Shown here piece by piece: positions 11,608 to 20,772 of a stretch of 64,000 nucleotides of DNA. The notes beneath the pieces are model-generated. The model saw nothing but the letters and a program-made list of their open reading frames with translations, made no database searches and had not been told where the DNA came from. The position numbers and the translations under genes are program-made. The stretch lies in assembly GCF_947258575.1 (NCBI RefSeq), contig NZ_CAMYIV010000002.1, positions 406,382 to 470,381 on the forward strand, read 5' to 3'. The stretch is from an uncultured Alcanivorax sp. Its GTDB lineage: Bacteria; Pseudomonadota; Gammaproteobacteria; Pseudomonadales; Alcanivoracaceae. Within the stretch, counting starts at the first letter, position 1; every line of letters starts with the position of its first letter.

Positions 11608-12981
11608 TCAGCCTTCTTTCAGGGCGGTGGTGATATCCAGCACCGCACCTTTGCCGTCGCCGAACAACATCAGGGTGTTGTCCTTGGCGAACAGCGGGTT
11701 GGGCAGGCCGGCAAAACCGGCGCTCAGGGAGCGTTTTACCACAACCACGGTCTTGGCTTTGTCCACGTTAAGGATGGGCATGCCGTAAATCGGGCTGCCT
11801 TTGTCTTCGCGGGCCATGGGGTTGGTTACGTCGTTGGCGCCCAGCACGATGGCTACGTCGGTCTGCTCGAAGGTAGGATTGATGGTATCCATGTCCTTGA
11901 GCTTGTCGTAGGGCACTTCGGCTTCCGCCAGCAGTACGTTCATGTGACCGGGCATACGGCCAGCAACTGGGTGGATGGCGTATTCGACTTCGATACCCAT
12001 CGCTTCCATGGTGTCCGCCATTTCGCGGACCGCATGCTGAGCCTGAGCCATGGCCAGGCCAAAGCCGGGCACGATGACAACGCGGCGTGCGGTTTCCAGC
12101 ATCATGGCAACTTCGTCTGCAGAGGTAGACTTCACCTTGCCAGCATAGACTTCGTCTTCATCCATGGCTTCGCCGGCTTCCGCCATCACACCGAACAAAA
12201 CGTTGGTGAGGGAGCGGTTCATGGCTTTACACATGATGCTGGTCAGGATCAGACCAGACGCACCGACCAGGGAACCGGTGATGATCAAGGCACTGTTGCC
12301 CATCACGAAACCGGCAGCGGAGGCTGCTACGCCAGAGTAGGAGTTCAGCAGGGCGATAACCACCGGCATGTCTGCACCACCAATTGGCAGCACCAGCAAC
12401 AGGCCAAGAACCATGGCAGCAGCTACCAGACCCCAGAACACCATCTCATTGCCCGGATTGGCAACCAGGTAGCCGATACCGACAATGGAGCCGATGAACA
12501 GGACAGCATTGACCAGCTTCATGCCGGGGAAGCCCATTGGCTTGCCGTCGATCAGTTCCTGCAGCTTGGCGAACGCGACCAGAGAGCCGGTCAGGGTGAC
12601 CGCACCGATCAATACGGCGGCGCCGGTAGCGATGATGGACACCGTATCGTTGGCAGAGCCGCGGAAAAACTCGGCTGAAGCCACGGAAAAGGACGCACCA
12701 CCACCAAAACCGTTGAGCAGAGCGATCATCTGCGGCATGGCAGTCATCTGCACCTTCTTGGCCATAACGGCGCCAATCAGGCCACCGACCACTACGCCGG
12801 CAATGATGACTTCATAGGTAACAATATGCTCGTTGAGCAGGGTAACCACGGCGGCAACACCCATACCGGCAGCAGCCAGCAGGTTCCCGCGCACGGCAGT
12901 TTTCGGCTTGGTCAGCCCCTTGATGCCCACCACAAACAGGCAGGCGGCGATCAAGTAGGCGATATCAATCCAGTTCTGCAT
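11608..12981 (-). CDS. pntB: NAD(P) transhydrogenase subunit beta
   Basis: 457 aa. About eight N-terminal membrane segments form the proton channel half (domain II), followed by the cytosolic NADP(H)-binding domain III with VVIVPGFGLAMAQAQ and a C-terminal GDGKG motif. With PntAA and PntAB it moves hydride between NADH and NADP+ driven by the proton gradient, supplying NADPH. Last gene of the pnt operon, 3 bp after pntAB. Confidence 0.96.
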   Translation of the reverse strand: MQNWIDIAYLIAACLFVVGIKGLTKPKTAVRGNLLAAAGMGVAAVVTLLNEHIVTYEVIIAGVVVGGLIGAVMAKKVQMTAMPQMIALLNGFGGGASFSVASAEFFRGSANDTVSIIATGAAVLIGAVTLTGSLVAFAKLQELIDGKPMGFPGMKLVNAVLFIGSIVGIGYLVANPGNEMVFWGLVAAAMVLGLLLVLPIGGADMPVVIALLNSYSGVAASAAGFVMGNSALIITGSLVGASGLILTSIMCKAMNRSLTNVLFGVMAEAGEAMDEDEVYAGKVKSTSADEVAMMLETARRVVIVPGFGLAMAQAQHAVREMADTMEAMGIEVEYAIHPVAGRMPGHMNVLLAEAEVPYDKLKDMDTINPTFEQTDVAIVLGANDVTNPMAREDKGSPIYGMPILNVDKAKTVVVVKRSLSAGFAGLPNPLFAKDNTLMLFGDGKGAVLDITTALKEG

Positions 12982-12984
12982 GAA

Positions 12985-13260
12985 TTACTTCCTCTTGAAC
13001 ATCGCCAGCATTCGATTGGTGACCATGAAGCCGCCAATCACGTTGATGGTGGCCAGCACCACAGCGATAAAGCCCAGCACGTTGATCAGCATGCCGGAGT
13101 CGGAACCGGCGGCGATCAAGGCGCCCACCACGGTAATGCCGGAAATCGCGTTGGAACCGGACATCAGTGGGGTGTGCAGGGTGGGCGGAACCTTGGTGAT
13201 CAGTTCCACACCGAGGAAGATCGCCAGCACAAACAGGGTTAGTTGGGCTACGAAATCCAT
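12985..13260 (-). CDS. pntAB: NAD(P) transhydrogenase subunit alpha part 2 (membrane part)
   Basis: 91 aa with three membrane segments, matching the C-terminal membrane part of the fused E. coli PntA. Here the alpha subunit is split into two genes, the arrangement found in Rhodospirillum and many pseudomonad relatives. TPLMSGSNAISGI (about 31-43) is the conserved loop. It overlaps the pntAA stop by one base. Confidence 0.95.
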   Translation of the reverse strand: MDFVAQLTLFVLAIFLGVELITKVPPTLHTPLMSGSNAISGITVVGALIAAGSDSGMLINVLGFIAVVLATINVIGGFMVTNRMLAMFKRK

Positions 13261-14492
13261 TATTTCTCCTCCTCCTTGGTGGCGTCGGAGTCCGCATCGG
13301 CGGATTCGTCTGCCTCGGGCTCAGGTTTAGCCAGAGCGGGCAGGCCGAGCAGGTCGCGCAAGCGAGCCTGTGGGACGTCGCCATTGTGGCTGACCACGGT
13401 TTCGGCAACGATCTCGTCTTCGAAGTCCAGTTGCAGATCGCCGTTGTCGTCCAGCAGCAGGTTAAGCAGGTTTTCCATGTTTTTGCCGAACATCTGGCTG
13501 GCATGGAATGCCACGGAGGAGGGTACGTTCTCCGGGCCGACGATGGTGACGCCGTGCTTAACAACGGTTTTGCCGGATTCGGTCAGATCACAGTTGCCGC
13601 CACGTTCTGCAGCCAGATCCACGATAATGGAGCCGGGTTTCATGGCCTTGACCATGTCTTCGGTGACCAGAATCGGGCTTTTGGCGCCGGGAACGGCAGC
13701 GGTAGTGATCACCACATCCATTTCCTTGATGACTTCTGTCATCAGCTCGCGCTGACGCTTGAGGAAGTCTTCGCCCTGAGCCTTGGCATAACCGCCTGAA
13801 CCTTCGGCTTCACCGGTATCCAGGTCCAGCTCGACCGGCTTGGCGCCAACAGACAGGATCTGTTCGCGGGCAGCGGGCCTAACGTCATAGGCTTCGACCA
13901 CGGCACCCAGGCGCTTGGCGGTAGCACAGGCCTGCAGGCCTGCCACACCAGCACCCATTACGAACACGCGGGAGGCGTTCATGGTACCGGCAGCGGTCAT
14001 GTTCATGGGGAACATGCGCTGGGATTCGTTGGCGGCCAACAGGACGCATTTGTAACCGGCAATCATCGCCATGGAAGAGAGAACATCCATGGCCTGGGCG
14101 CGGGTGATCCGCGGCACCAGTTCCAGAGCCAGGCCAGTGACTTTCTTGTCAGCCAGGGTCTGGGCAAATTGCGGGTTGGCCAGTGGATCGGTCATGCCGA
14201 TAACGATCTGGCCTTGCTTGAATTTCTCCAGATCTTCATTGCCGTTCTGGGTGTTGCTGCCAGGCGTTTGCACCTGCAGTACCACCTGAGCGGAAGCGAA
14301 GATTTCGTCGCGATCAACCAGTTTGGCGCCGGCAGCTTCAAACGTGCTGTCCGGGTACCCGGCTATATCACCGGCACCACGCTCGATGATGATCTCGACA
14401 CCTTGTTTTTTCAGCAGTGCGCTGACATTGGCAGGCGTTATAGCAACGCGCTGCTCGCCAGGGCAGATTTCCTTGGGAACACCGATAATCAC
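13260..14492 (-). CDS. pntAA: NAD(P) transhydrogenase subunit alpha part 1 (NAD-binding)
   Basis: 410 aa. IGVPKEICPGEQRVAITP at the start and the Rossmann loop VMGAGVAGLQA mark the AlaDH/PNT domain I that binds NAD(H). The start codon is GTG, supported by homology at residue 2 onward and a G-rich stretch upstream. The C-terminus carries an unusually acidic tail (EPEADESADADSDATKEEEK), longer than in typical split PntAA. Cytosolic, first gene of pntAA-pntAB-pntB. The paired-REP element lies in its upstream region. Confidence 0.95.
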   Translation of the reverse strand: MIIGVPKEICPGEQRVAITPANVSALLKKQGVEIIIERGAGDIAGYPDSTFEAAGAKLVDRDEIFASAQVVLQVQTPGSNTQNGNEDLEKFKQGQIVIGMTDPLANPQFAQTLADKKVTGLALELVPRITRAQAMDVLSSMAMIAGYKCVLLAANESQRMFPMNMTAAGTMNASRVFVMGAGVAGLQACATAKRLGAVVEAYDVRPAAREQILSVGAKPVELDLDTGEAEGSGGYAKAQGEDFLKRQRELMTEVIKEMDVVITTAAVPGAKSPILVTEDMVKAMKPGSIIVDLAAERGGNCDLTESGKTVVKHGVTIVGPENVPSSVAFHASQMFGKNMENLLNLLLDDNGDLQLDFEDEIVAETVVSHNGDVPQARLRDLLGLPALAKPEPEADESADADSDATKEEEK

Positions 14493-14604
14493 CTGCGTTA
14501 CCCCCGTCTGTGGTTCGCAAATAATCGGCTATCAGGGCGGCAGAGTTGGCAACCCAGCGCCTGAAAGCCTCGTTAAACGGTCGCTTCGTGGGAGCCGACC
14601 GACA

Positions 14605-14787
14605 AGAGCCTGTCTCAGGCCCTTGCGTCCCGAGTGTGCTGGAAACGAGGTGGCCGGCTGGCCGTTACTGTCATCCATCACACTGCGAAGGTCGAATACC
14701 GCCGGTGGACCCGATACTGCAATCTTTGCAGTGAGGCAAACCGGAGCACGATCTCCGTCGGTGGCGCAAAGGCCTGAAACAGGCTCT
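14605..14787. repeat. 183-bp element bounded by inverted REP-like palindromes
   Basis: A 23-bp arm at 14605-14627 recurs inverted at 14765-14787 with three mismatches. Each arm is itself a hairpin (GCCTG-TCT-CAGGC and GCCTG-AAA-CAGGC), the design of a paired REP (BIME-like) or MITE. The 137 bp between the arms has no credible gene. It fills most of the 402-bp gap between pntAA and the ABC1 kinase gene; the rest of the gap shows nothing I can name. Confidence 0.65.
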
Positions 14788-14894
14788 CAGCAGGGTGCTA
14801 ACCTTATTGTGGCTATGCCACCTTGGCAAATGACAATTCGTTATCGCACCGATAAGCGGGTGATAAACCCGCATTTTTGTCACTTTCTGAGCAA

Positions 14895-16322
14895 TTAATC
14901 TACCGGACTGATGGTTTTTTGATCAACCAGGATCACGTCAGCTTCTTCCTGCATGTGAATAAAGGGCTCAAGAATCGTGTTGCCCCGTACTTCCGCTTCA
15001 ATAACGTGCAAAAAGGTGTAGGCGCCGAGCAGCTTGCGGGCCAGGAAGATAAATTCCTTGGGCGGCACGTCAAAGTGCAGTGACAAGGCATTGCGGCTGG
15101 CGCGATTCATGACCCGATTGGGCAAGTCGCTGTTGCCCCAGCAGTATTCCCCTTTGTCATTGAGCACTTCTGCCGGTGGTGGATAGCGGTCCGGGTCCTG
15201 CAGCACTTCAATGGCTTCAAAGCACAGCGAACAAAAATCATCCAGCAGCCGGCGCGGGGCGCCACGAGCCAGAAAATCCAGGGCGTTAAGGGCGCGCACC
15301 AGGCGGTCGCCGTCGTGATGGAAGGAGGCGCGAATCATTTCCCGGCCCGGGCCCAGCACCTCGTTATCAAAGTCACGAATGGCGCCGAAATCCAGCAGTA
15401 CGATCTGGTCGTTTTCCGGACTGTCACCAAAACGCAGCAAATAGTTACCGAAATTCGGGTCGGTCTGCATCTTGTTCCATTCGAATACTTCCCGGCAGCA
15501 CAGCTCCATGATGGCGCGACCGATAAAATTGCGCCGCTCCTGGGACAGCTTCAGCACGGATGGGTCCGTGACGCTGATGCCGCGCTCGAAGGTCATGCAC
15601 ATGATGTTGTGGCTGGAGTATTCCGTGACGATTTCCGGCACCACAAAACGGGTATCTTCGGCCAGCACATGTCGGAAATGGCGAGTGGTATGAGCCTCCA
15701 GATCGTAATCCACTTCACGCTGCAGCATTTCGCGTACTTCATCGAGCCACAGATTGAATTGCTCGGTCATGGGAACCAGGCGGCTCAGCTTGAGCAGGCG
15801 CACCAGAGCGCGCATGTCTGAATCAATAGCATCGGCTACGCCGGGGTACTGGATCTTGAGCACCAGCTCCTTGCCGTCGGATTTGCGGATGGCCTTGTGG
15901 ACCTGGGCCAGGGAGGCGGCGCCCAACGGGGTTTCCTCGATCTCCAGCTCCGCCATTTTGACTTCGCCGAGCTCTCGCTTGAGGTGGCGCTCAATGGACG
16001 GCCACTCCAGGGCGGTCGTCTGGTTTTCCAGCGTATGCAGGGCCGTGGTCACTTCCTCGGGCAGGAAATGCTCGCCGAACAGAGCCATCATCTGGCCAAT
16101 CTTGACCACAGAGCCTTTCAGCCTGCCCAGTTCATCCACCAGCTCCTGGGCACGGGCGGACAGGTTCTCCTTGCGGCGAGCCTCACGCTGGTCTTTTGGG
16201 GTAAAGATGGACCCGGCACTGGCGGTCGCATACTTGGCACCGGCCAGAAATCCGGCCTTGGCCATGGAAAAGCGTCGCTCTACCGAGCCGGTCTTAACCC
16301 GTTTTACGGTTTTTCGTGTCAT
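14895..16322 (-). CDS. ABC1/UbiB-family atypical kinase (AarF domain)
   Basis: 475 aa. The family hallmark KxGQ is at 74-77 (KIGQ), followed by the QTT/ALEWPSIE segment, the Ala-rich nucleotide loop (GAASLAQVH) and the catalytic Lys in VLKIQYPG. LLDFGAIRDF supplies the metal-binding DFG-like Asp. UbiB/ADCK proteins support ubiquinone biosynthesis or lipid handling as ATPases, but this lineage lacks the C-terminal UbiB membrane helices, so it is a paralogue of UbiB. Divergent from the alpha/beta hydrolase at 16449. Confidence 0.88.
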   Translation of the reverse strand: MTRKTVKRVKTGSVERRFSMAKAGFLAGAKYATASAGSIFTPKDQREARRKENLSARAQELVDELGRLKGSVVKIGQMMALFGEHFLPEEVTTALHTLENQTTALEWPSIERHLKRELGEVKMAELEIEETPLGAASLAQVHKAIRKSDGKELVLKIQYPGVADAIDSDMRALVRLLKLSRLVPMTEQFNLWLDEVREMLQREVDYDLEAHTTRHFRHVLAEDTRFVVPEIVTEYSSHNIMCMTFERGISVTDPSVLKLSQERRNFIGRAIMELCCREVFEWNKMQTDPNFGNYLLRFGDSPENDQIVLLDFGAIRDFDNEVLGPGREMIRASFHHDGDRLVRALNALDFLARGAPRRLLDDFCSLCFEAIEVLQDPDRYPPPAEVLNDKGEYCWGNSDLPNRVMNRASRNALSLHFDVPPKEFIFLARKLLGAYTFLHVIEAEVRGNTILEPFIHMQEEADVILVDQKTISPVD

Positions 16323-16371
16323 AGTCGCGAAGAAACTCCGTTTGCCATCCTGAACGCCGGTGGCATTCTAG

Positions 16372-16388
16372 CCGGTATTGAATACCGG
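16372..16388. promoter_or_regulatory. 17-bp palindrome in a divergent promoter region
   Basis: CCGGTATT-G-AATACCGG is a perfect 8-1-8 inverted repeat between the divergent ABC1 kinase and alpha/beta hydrolase genes. A candidate operator for a dimeric regulator; which one is unknown. Confidence 0.35.
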
Positions 16389-16448
16389 GTCATTGATGTA
16401 CCGAAAGTCACGGTTCGATTTTGTTTGTATCTGGAGAGGTAAGTCAGC

Positions 16449-17219
16449 ATGGGAAGAACCTGGGTGTTGTTGCGGGGCCTGGTTCGTGAGCAGAGGCACT
16501 GGGAGAACTTTCCCGAGCAGTTTCAGGCCAGTGTGCCACAGGATCAGGTGGTAACGGTGGATTTGCCAGGAAATGGTCGTTTCTGCAAGGACCGGAGCCC
16601 CACGCGGGTTGCTGCAATGGTCTCGCATCTTCGTGAACAGCTGGCCGCGCAGGGCCATCAGGGGCCTTATCACTTGGTGGCCCTGTCACTGGGGGGCATG
16701 GTGGCGGTGCAGTGGCTGTGCCAGGCACCACGTGAGGTGGCTTTTGCGGGCCTGATCAACACCAGTGCCAGCCGCTACAGTCCGTTCTGGCGACGCTTGC
16801 GGCCGGCGAATTACCGGCGCCTGTTGAGCGACGCGGTGTTCAGCCGTGACCGGTTGCGCAAGGAAACGGCCATCCTGGAAATTACCTCCAATCTGCGCGA
16901 GCAGGCCTTTCTTCATCAACTGGCGCAAGCCTGGTCCGACTATGCCCGCGAACAGCCCGTGTCGTTGCGCAACAGCCTGAGACAGCTACTGGCTGCCATG
17001 CGTTTTCGCGCTCCGGCTGCATTGCCGGAGAGCGTGCCCGTGCTGATTATTAATGGGGCAGGGGACCGCCTGGTCAGCCCGGCATGCTCACAGACCCTGG
17101 CCCAGGCCTGGGACCTGCCCATGAAATCCCACCCCCAGGCGGGTCACGACCTTCCCCTGGATGCCCCGCAGTGGCTGATCAACACCCTGATCGAAGGGGT
17201 AACAGATTTCGCTGTTTAG
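16449..17219 (+). CDS. alpha/beta hydrolase
   Basis: 256 aa, no signal peptide. The nucleophile elbow is ALSLGGM (Ser near 80), the acid is in INGAGDRLV and the His in AGHDLPLDAP near the end, so the triad is complete. The opening WVLLRGLVREQRHWENF resembles esterase/lipase relatives of BioH and haloalkane dehalogenase type, but the substrate is not evident. GGAGAGG stands nine bases before the ATG. Confidence 0.85.
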   Translation: MGRTWVLLRGLVREQRHWENFPEQFQASVPQDQVVTVDLPGNGRFCKDRSPTRVAAMVSHLREQLAAQGHQGPYHLVALSLGGMVAVQWLCQAPREVAFAGLINTSASRYSPFWRRLRPANYRRLLSDAVFSRDRLRKETAILEITSNLREQAFLHQLAQAWSDYAREQPVSLRNSLRQLLAAMRFRAPAALPESVPVLIINGAGDRLVSPACSQTLAQAWDLPMKSHPQAGHDLPLDAPQWLINTLIEGVTDFAV

Positions 17220-17250
17220 TGTGTTGACCGTTTTACCCGGTGCGCCTAGC

Positions 17251-17282
17251 GTTATCATAGAACCCATGAGTTCTGTGATAAC
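17251..17282. promoter_or_regulatory. 32-bp near-perfect inverted repeat upstream of the DUF2236 gene
   Basis: Arms of 13 bp (GTTATCATAGAAC and GTTCTGTGATAAC) pair with one G-T mismatch around a CCATGA loop, ending 19 bp before the chosen start. A TTGACC at 17224 could be a -35 element. The size and position suit a TetR-type operator overlapping the promoter or leader; it lacks a T tract and is not a standard terminator. Confidence 0.4.
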
Positions 17283-17300
17283 AAGAAACGCGAGGTAATG

Positions 17301-18443
17301 ATGGCAACACCGCAGGAACTGACCCGCTTCGAGCGAGGACCACAGAGCCCCCGGGAAAGGGTCTGGTGGGACCGCTATTCCCATGAACGACTGAATACCT
17401 GGCGGCAGGTGCAAGATCCGCTGGCGGACTGCTGTGCGGCACAGATCAAGTTCACTCGTCCTTCCGGTCTGCTGGAGGAAGTAGAAAGGCGGGCCAGGGA
17501 AGAGGGTGGTGACTTCCAGGCCTTTCTGGATCATTGCCATACAGTGCCACCCTGGGTGGATTTCGACGCCATGGAGCTGGGTCGGCGCATGTACCGGCGA
17601 AATGGTGCACTGCAGGGCCTGGTGCTGATGTGTTCAAGCCTTGTTGAGGGCTACGCGCACAACAAGCCCTCCCAGGTGCTGGTGGCAACCGGTCGCTTGC
17701 AGAAAGACGTTTCCCGCAGGATTTACGAAACCGGACAGATGCTTCACAACATCGTTGGCGACGACGGCATCCGCCCCGGTAGCTTGGGCCACCGTACGCT
17801 GATGGAGGTGCGGCTGTTGCATGCGGCAGTTCGCCAGTTTCTAGCCAGCAATCCCCGTTGGGACAATGCCAAATACGACCTGCCAATCAATCAGGAAGAC
17901 ATGGCTGGCACCATCCTGGAGTTCGATTTCATGGTGGTTCGGGGGCTCAAGCGTCTCGGCCTGCAGATCAGTCGTCATGAGCATGAATCCATGCACTATT
18001 TCTGGCGTTATGCGGGCTACCTGCTCGGCGTCGACGAGGCATTGCTGACAACCACACTGGAAGAGCAGGAAATCCTCGCCATGCAGTTGACTTCGCATCT
18101 GTACGAGCCTACTGCAGACAGCGAGTCTCTTGCCAAGGCGCTATTGCGCGACATGGCAGGCAAGCCGCCGTTCAACTTGTCCTATGAGGTATTGCTGGGC
18201 TTCAGCCGCTATCTTATCGGTGACAAGGTGGCGGATGATCTCAACATCAACAGCAGTGTTCCGGCTGCCACAGCAGTGAGAGTGGTAAAGACCGCTGTCA
18301 GTGCTGCCAGTTTTGGAGTGCGGCTTCTGCCGGACCCGGCCAAGCGGGCCCTGGAAAATCTGAATCACCAACTGGGTCGACGAACGCTCAAAGCCGGGCT
18401 GGGGGACAACCCGGCCCGCTGGGGTTTCAAGGCGCTGGCCTGA
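17301..18443 (+). CDS. DUF2236 (latex-clearing/MpaB-type) oxygenase-like protein
   Basis: 380 aa from the second of two adjacent ATGs; GAGG at 17292 lies five bases before it but only two before the first (17298). The core EVRLLHAAVRQFL followed by LPINQEDMAGTILEF matches the conserved Arg/His/Thr region of DUF2236 proteins, a superfamily that includes the b-type haem rubber oxygenase Lcp and fungal MpaB. The His in LLHAAVR is a likely haem ligand. Whether this one cleaves isoprenoids or another hydrocarbon is unknown. An inverted-repeat operator candidate precedes it and a terminator follows. Confidence 0.8.
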   Translation: MATPQELTRFERGPQSPRERVWWDRYSHERLNTWRQVQDPLADCCAAQIKFTRPSGLLEEVERRAREEGGDFQAFLDHCHTVPPWVDFDAMELGRRMYRRNGALQGLVLMCSSLVEGYAHNKPSQVLVATGRLQKDVSRRIYETGQMLHNIVGDDGIRPGSLGHRTLMEVRLLHAAVRQFLASNPRWDNAKYDLPINQEDMAGTILEFDFMVVRGLKRLGLQISRHEHESMHYFWRYAGYLLGVDEALLTTTLEEQEILAMQLTSHLYEPTADSESLAKALLRDMAGKPPFNLSYEVLLGFSRYLIGDKVADDLNINSSVPAATAVRVVKTAVSAASFGVRLLPDPAKRALENLNHQLGRRTLKAGLGDNPARWGFKALA

Positions 18444-18448
18444 AAAAT

Positions 18449-18474
18449 AAAAAACCGGCTTTCGCCGGTTTTTT
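18449..18474. terminator. bidirectional terminator between DUF2236 gene and prc
   Basis: AAAAAACCGGC-TTTC-GCCGGTTTTTT: a GC stem flanked by A and T runs, placed between convergent genes, so it can end both transcripts. Confidence 0.92.
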
Positions 18475-18490
18475 ATTGCAGCAGCCAAGG

Positions 18491-20596
18491 TCAGCCCTGA
18501 CGGGCCACCTGGTTCTCTCGTATCAGGTTCATGTAGTCCACCAGAATCTCCCCGGTTTCCCTAACATAGGGGTCTTCGTCGATAGACTCATCGTCACTTT
18601 CCGGGTCCAGCGCCCGCTGTTCCTCCAGATCACGCAGTTCCTTGATACTGCCCAGCGGCTCTTCATCGCGGGATTTGCGGCGGCTGTTCTCAATGGCAAG
18701 GCGTTCACTGTCGAGCGCTTTCTGTGTTGCCGTGCGGTTTTTCTCATTCAGAGACAGCTCGATACGGTTGCGATTCTCCTCCAGGAGCTTGCGCAGCGAC
18801 TCCACGTAGATGAACTCCGGGTCCTTATCAATACGGCTGGAGTGCTTTTCACGTAACTGAGGCAGATAAGGGACAATATCACTTACCCGCTGGTATTTTG
18901 CCGAATCGATCTCGTCCCAGGGCAGGGCATTGGGCAGGGAGCTTTCGCCCACCTCATCCTTGTCGATAAGAGAAGGCATATCCACGTCAGGCACGATGCC
19001 CAGGTTCTGGTTACTGGAACCGGAAACCCGGTAAAACTTGGCATTGGTCATCTTCAGCTTGCCGTGATTCAGATCCAGCAAGGTCTGTACAGTACCTTTG
19101 CCGTAGGTCTGGTCGCCAACAATCAGGGCGCGGCCATAATCCTGCATGGCGCCGGCGAAAATCTCCGAGGCGGAAGCACTGAAACGGTTGACCATTACCG
19201 CCATGGGGCCGGCATAGAGCACCCCGGGAAATTTATCGCCTTCAATGCTGACGCGACCACTGGACTCGCGCACCTGTACGGTGGGGCCTCGATTGATAAA
19301 CAGACTGACCAGTTTGTTCACCTCCAGCAGGGAGCCACCGCCATTGTTACGCAGATCAATCACCAGGCCGTCGATGTTTTCCTTGCGTAATTCCACCAAC
19401 AGTTTGGCTACATCACTGGTGGTGCTGGTGTAATTGGGATCGCCCCGGTGGAAGGCGGCAAAATCCAGGTAAAACGCCGGGATTTCGATAATGCCCAGTT
19501 TCATGGCTTCGCCATCACGCTGGATGGTAATCACATCCTTCTTGGCCGCCTGTTCCTCCAGCACCACCTTGTTGCGCTCAATGGTGATAGTGCGGGTGTC
19601 GTGTTCGCTGGCGCTGCCGGCAGGGATGATCTCCAGATTAACCTTGGTGCCCTTGGGGCCACGGATCTGATCCACTACTTCGTCCAGGCGCAGGCCGATC
19701 ACCGGTTCTGGCGCCTCGCCATCCTGGGAAACACCGACAATCCGATCCGCCGGTTTCAACTGACCGCTTTTGGCAGCAGGGCCACCGGGAACCAGACGCA
19801 CCACCTTGGTATAACCGTCTTCGTATTGCAGCACCGCCCCGATACCTTCCAGGGAGCGGCTCATGCTGATGTCGAAATTTTCCGAGTTATGCGGTGTGAA
19901 GTAGTTGGTATGCGGATCAAAGGTCTGTGTCAGGGCATTGATGTAGACCTGAAATACATCCTCTGGCGTGTTCTGGTTAATTCGTTTGAGCTGGCTTTCA
20001 TAGCGACGGGTCAACCGCGTGCGAATATCGTCCAGTGAGCTGTCATTGAGCCGCATGGAGAGCACCGCATTTTTCAGCTGTCGTTGCCAGATGGCATCCA
20101 GCGCCGCCTCGTCCGCTGCCCAGGGTGCTTCGCCGCGATCCACCAGTACGGTTTCTTCATCGTCGAAGGTCAGCGATTCCAGGTCATTCTCGATGGTGTC
20201 GAGCAATTTCTCCAGGCGGGTTTCCAGGCGTTCCTGGAAGCGATTGAAGATGGTGTAACCGGCTTCCAGTTGGCCATCGCTTAACTGGTCATCGAGTTTG
20301 TTGCGGTAACGCTCGAATTCACGAATGTCGCTGGCGAGGAAATACTGGCGATTAGGGTCCAGATCTTCGAGATAGCTGTCCAGAACCTGGCTGGACAGGG
20401 AGTTGTCGAACTCCAGCCGCCGATAGTGGTGCTTCAAGTTGGCAGCAATTTCCGCGGCGGCATCCAGCTGGTCGCTGGTGGGTTTCAGGTCACCCTGAAC
20501 CTCCGGCTCGGAACGAAGGCCACTCACTCCCTGAATGGCGCCCCCCAGCAGGACCAGTGCCAGTGCCAGAGGGAAGAACTTACGAACTAGTGACAT
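18491..20596 (-). CDS. prc: carboxy-terminal (tail-specific) protease Prc
   Basis: 701 aa from the ATG at 20596, which puts a normal Sec signal peptide (MSLVRKFFPLALALVLLGG) at the very start. A longer form from 20650 (719 aa) is possible and has an AGAGGA twelve bases upstream. A PDZ domain (GIGAVLQYEDGYTKVVRLVPGGPAAKSG region) precedes the S41 protease domain. Catalytic Ser in RFSASASE and Lys in TYGKGTVQ are 25 residues apart, the same spacing as Ser452/Lys477 of E. coli Prc. Periplasmic; trims or degrades proteins from the C-terminus, including lipoproteins and peptidoglycan hydrolases in E. coli. Confidence 0.94.
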   Translation of the reverse strand: MSLVRKFFPLALALVLLGGAIQGVSGLRSEPEVQGDLKPTSDQLDAAAEIAANLKHHYRRLEFDNSLSSQVLDSYLEDLDPNRQYFLASDIREFERYRNKLDDQLSDGQLEAGYTIFNRFQERLETRLEKLLDTIENDLESLTFDDEETVLVDRGEAPWAADEAALDAIWQRQLKNAVLSMRLNDSSLDDIRTRLTRRYESQLKRINQNTPEDVFQVYINALTQTFDPHTNYFTPHNSENFDISMSRSLEGIGAVLQYEDGYTKVVRLVPGGPAAKSGQLKPADRIVGVSQDGEAPEPVIGLRLDEVVDQIRGPKGTKVNLEIIPAGSASEHDTRTITIERNKVVLEEQAAKKDVITIQRDGEAMKLGIIEIPAFYLDFAAFHRGDPNYTSTTSDVAKLLVELRKENIDGLVIDLRNNGGGSLLEVNKLVSLFINRGPTVQVRESSGRVSIEGDKFPGVLYAGPMAVMVNRFSASASEIFAGAMQDYGRALIVGDQTYGKGTVQTLLDLNHGKLKMTNAKFYRVSGSSNQNLGIVPDVDMPSLIDKDEVGESSLPNALPWDEIDSAKYQRVSDIVPYLPQLREKHSSRIDKDPEFIYVESLRKLLEENRNRIELSLNEKNRTATQKALDSERLAIENSRRKSRDEEPLGSIKELRDLEEQRALDPESDDESIDEDPYVRETGEILVDYMNLIRENQVARQG

Positions 20597-20772
20597 GCTG
20601 TTTCTCAAACGGTTTACCTGCAGTATAGACGACGGCCCGAAAGCGGTCATTCGCGGTTGAATTCCTCTATAACCTGTAGACTACCGTGAAAGCGCGAAGT
20701 TGCACTGTCATAAAAGTCGCCAAATTACGGATTTTCAACAAATTACCACGACCCTAGCTTACGGGGGATGCT

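Noticed and set aside
14605..14787. 6S RNA candidate (size about 183 nt, closing stem)
   Set aside because: The arms are separate hairpins rather than one long rod, and the usual neighbours of ssrS are absent.
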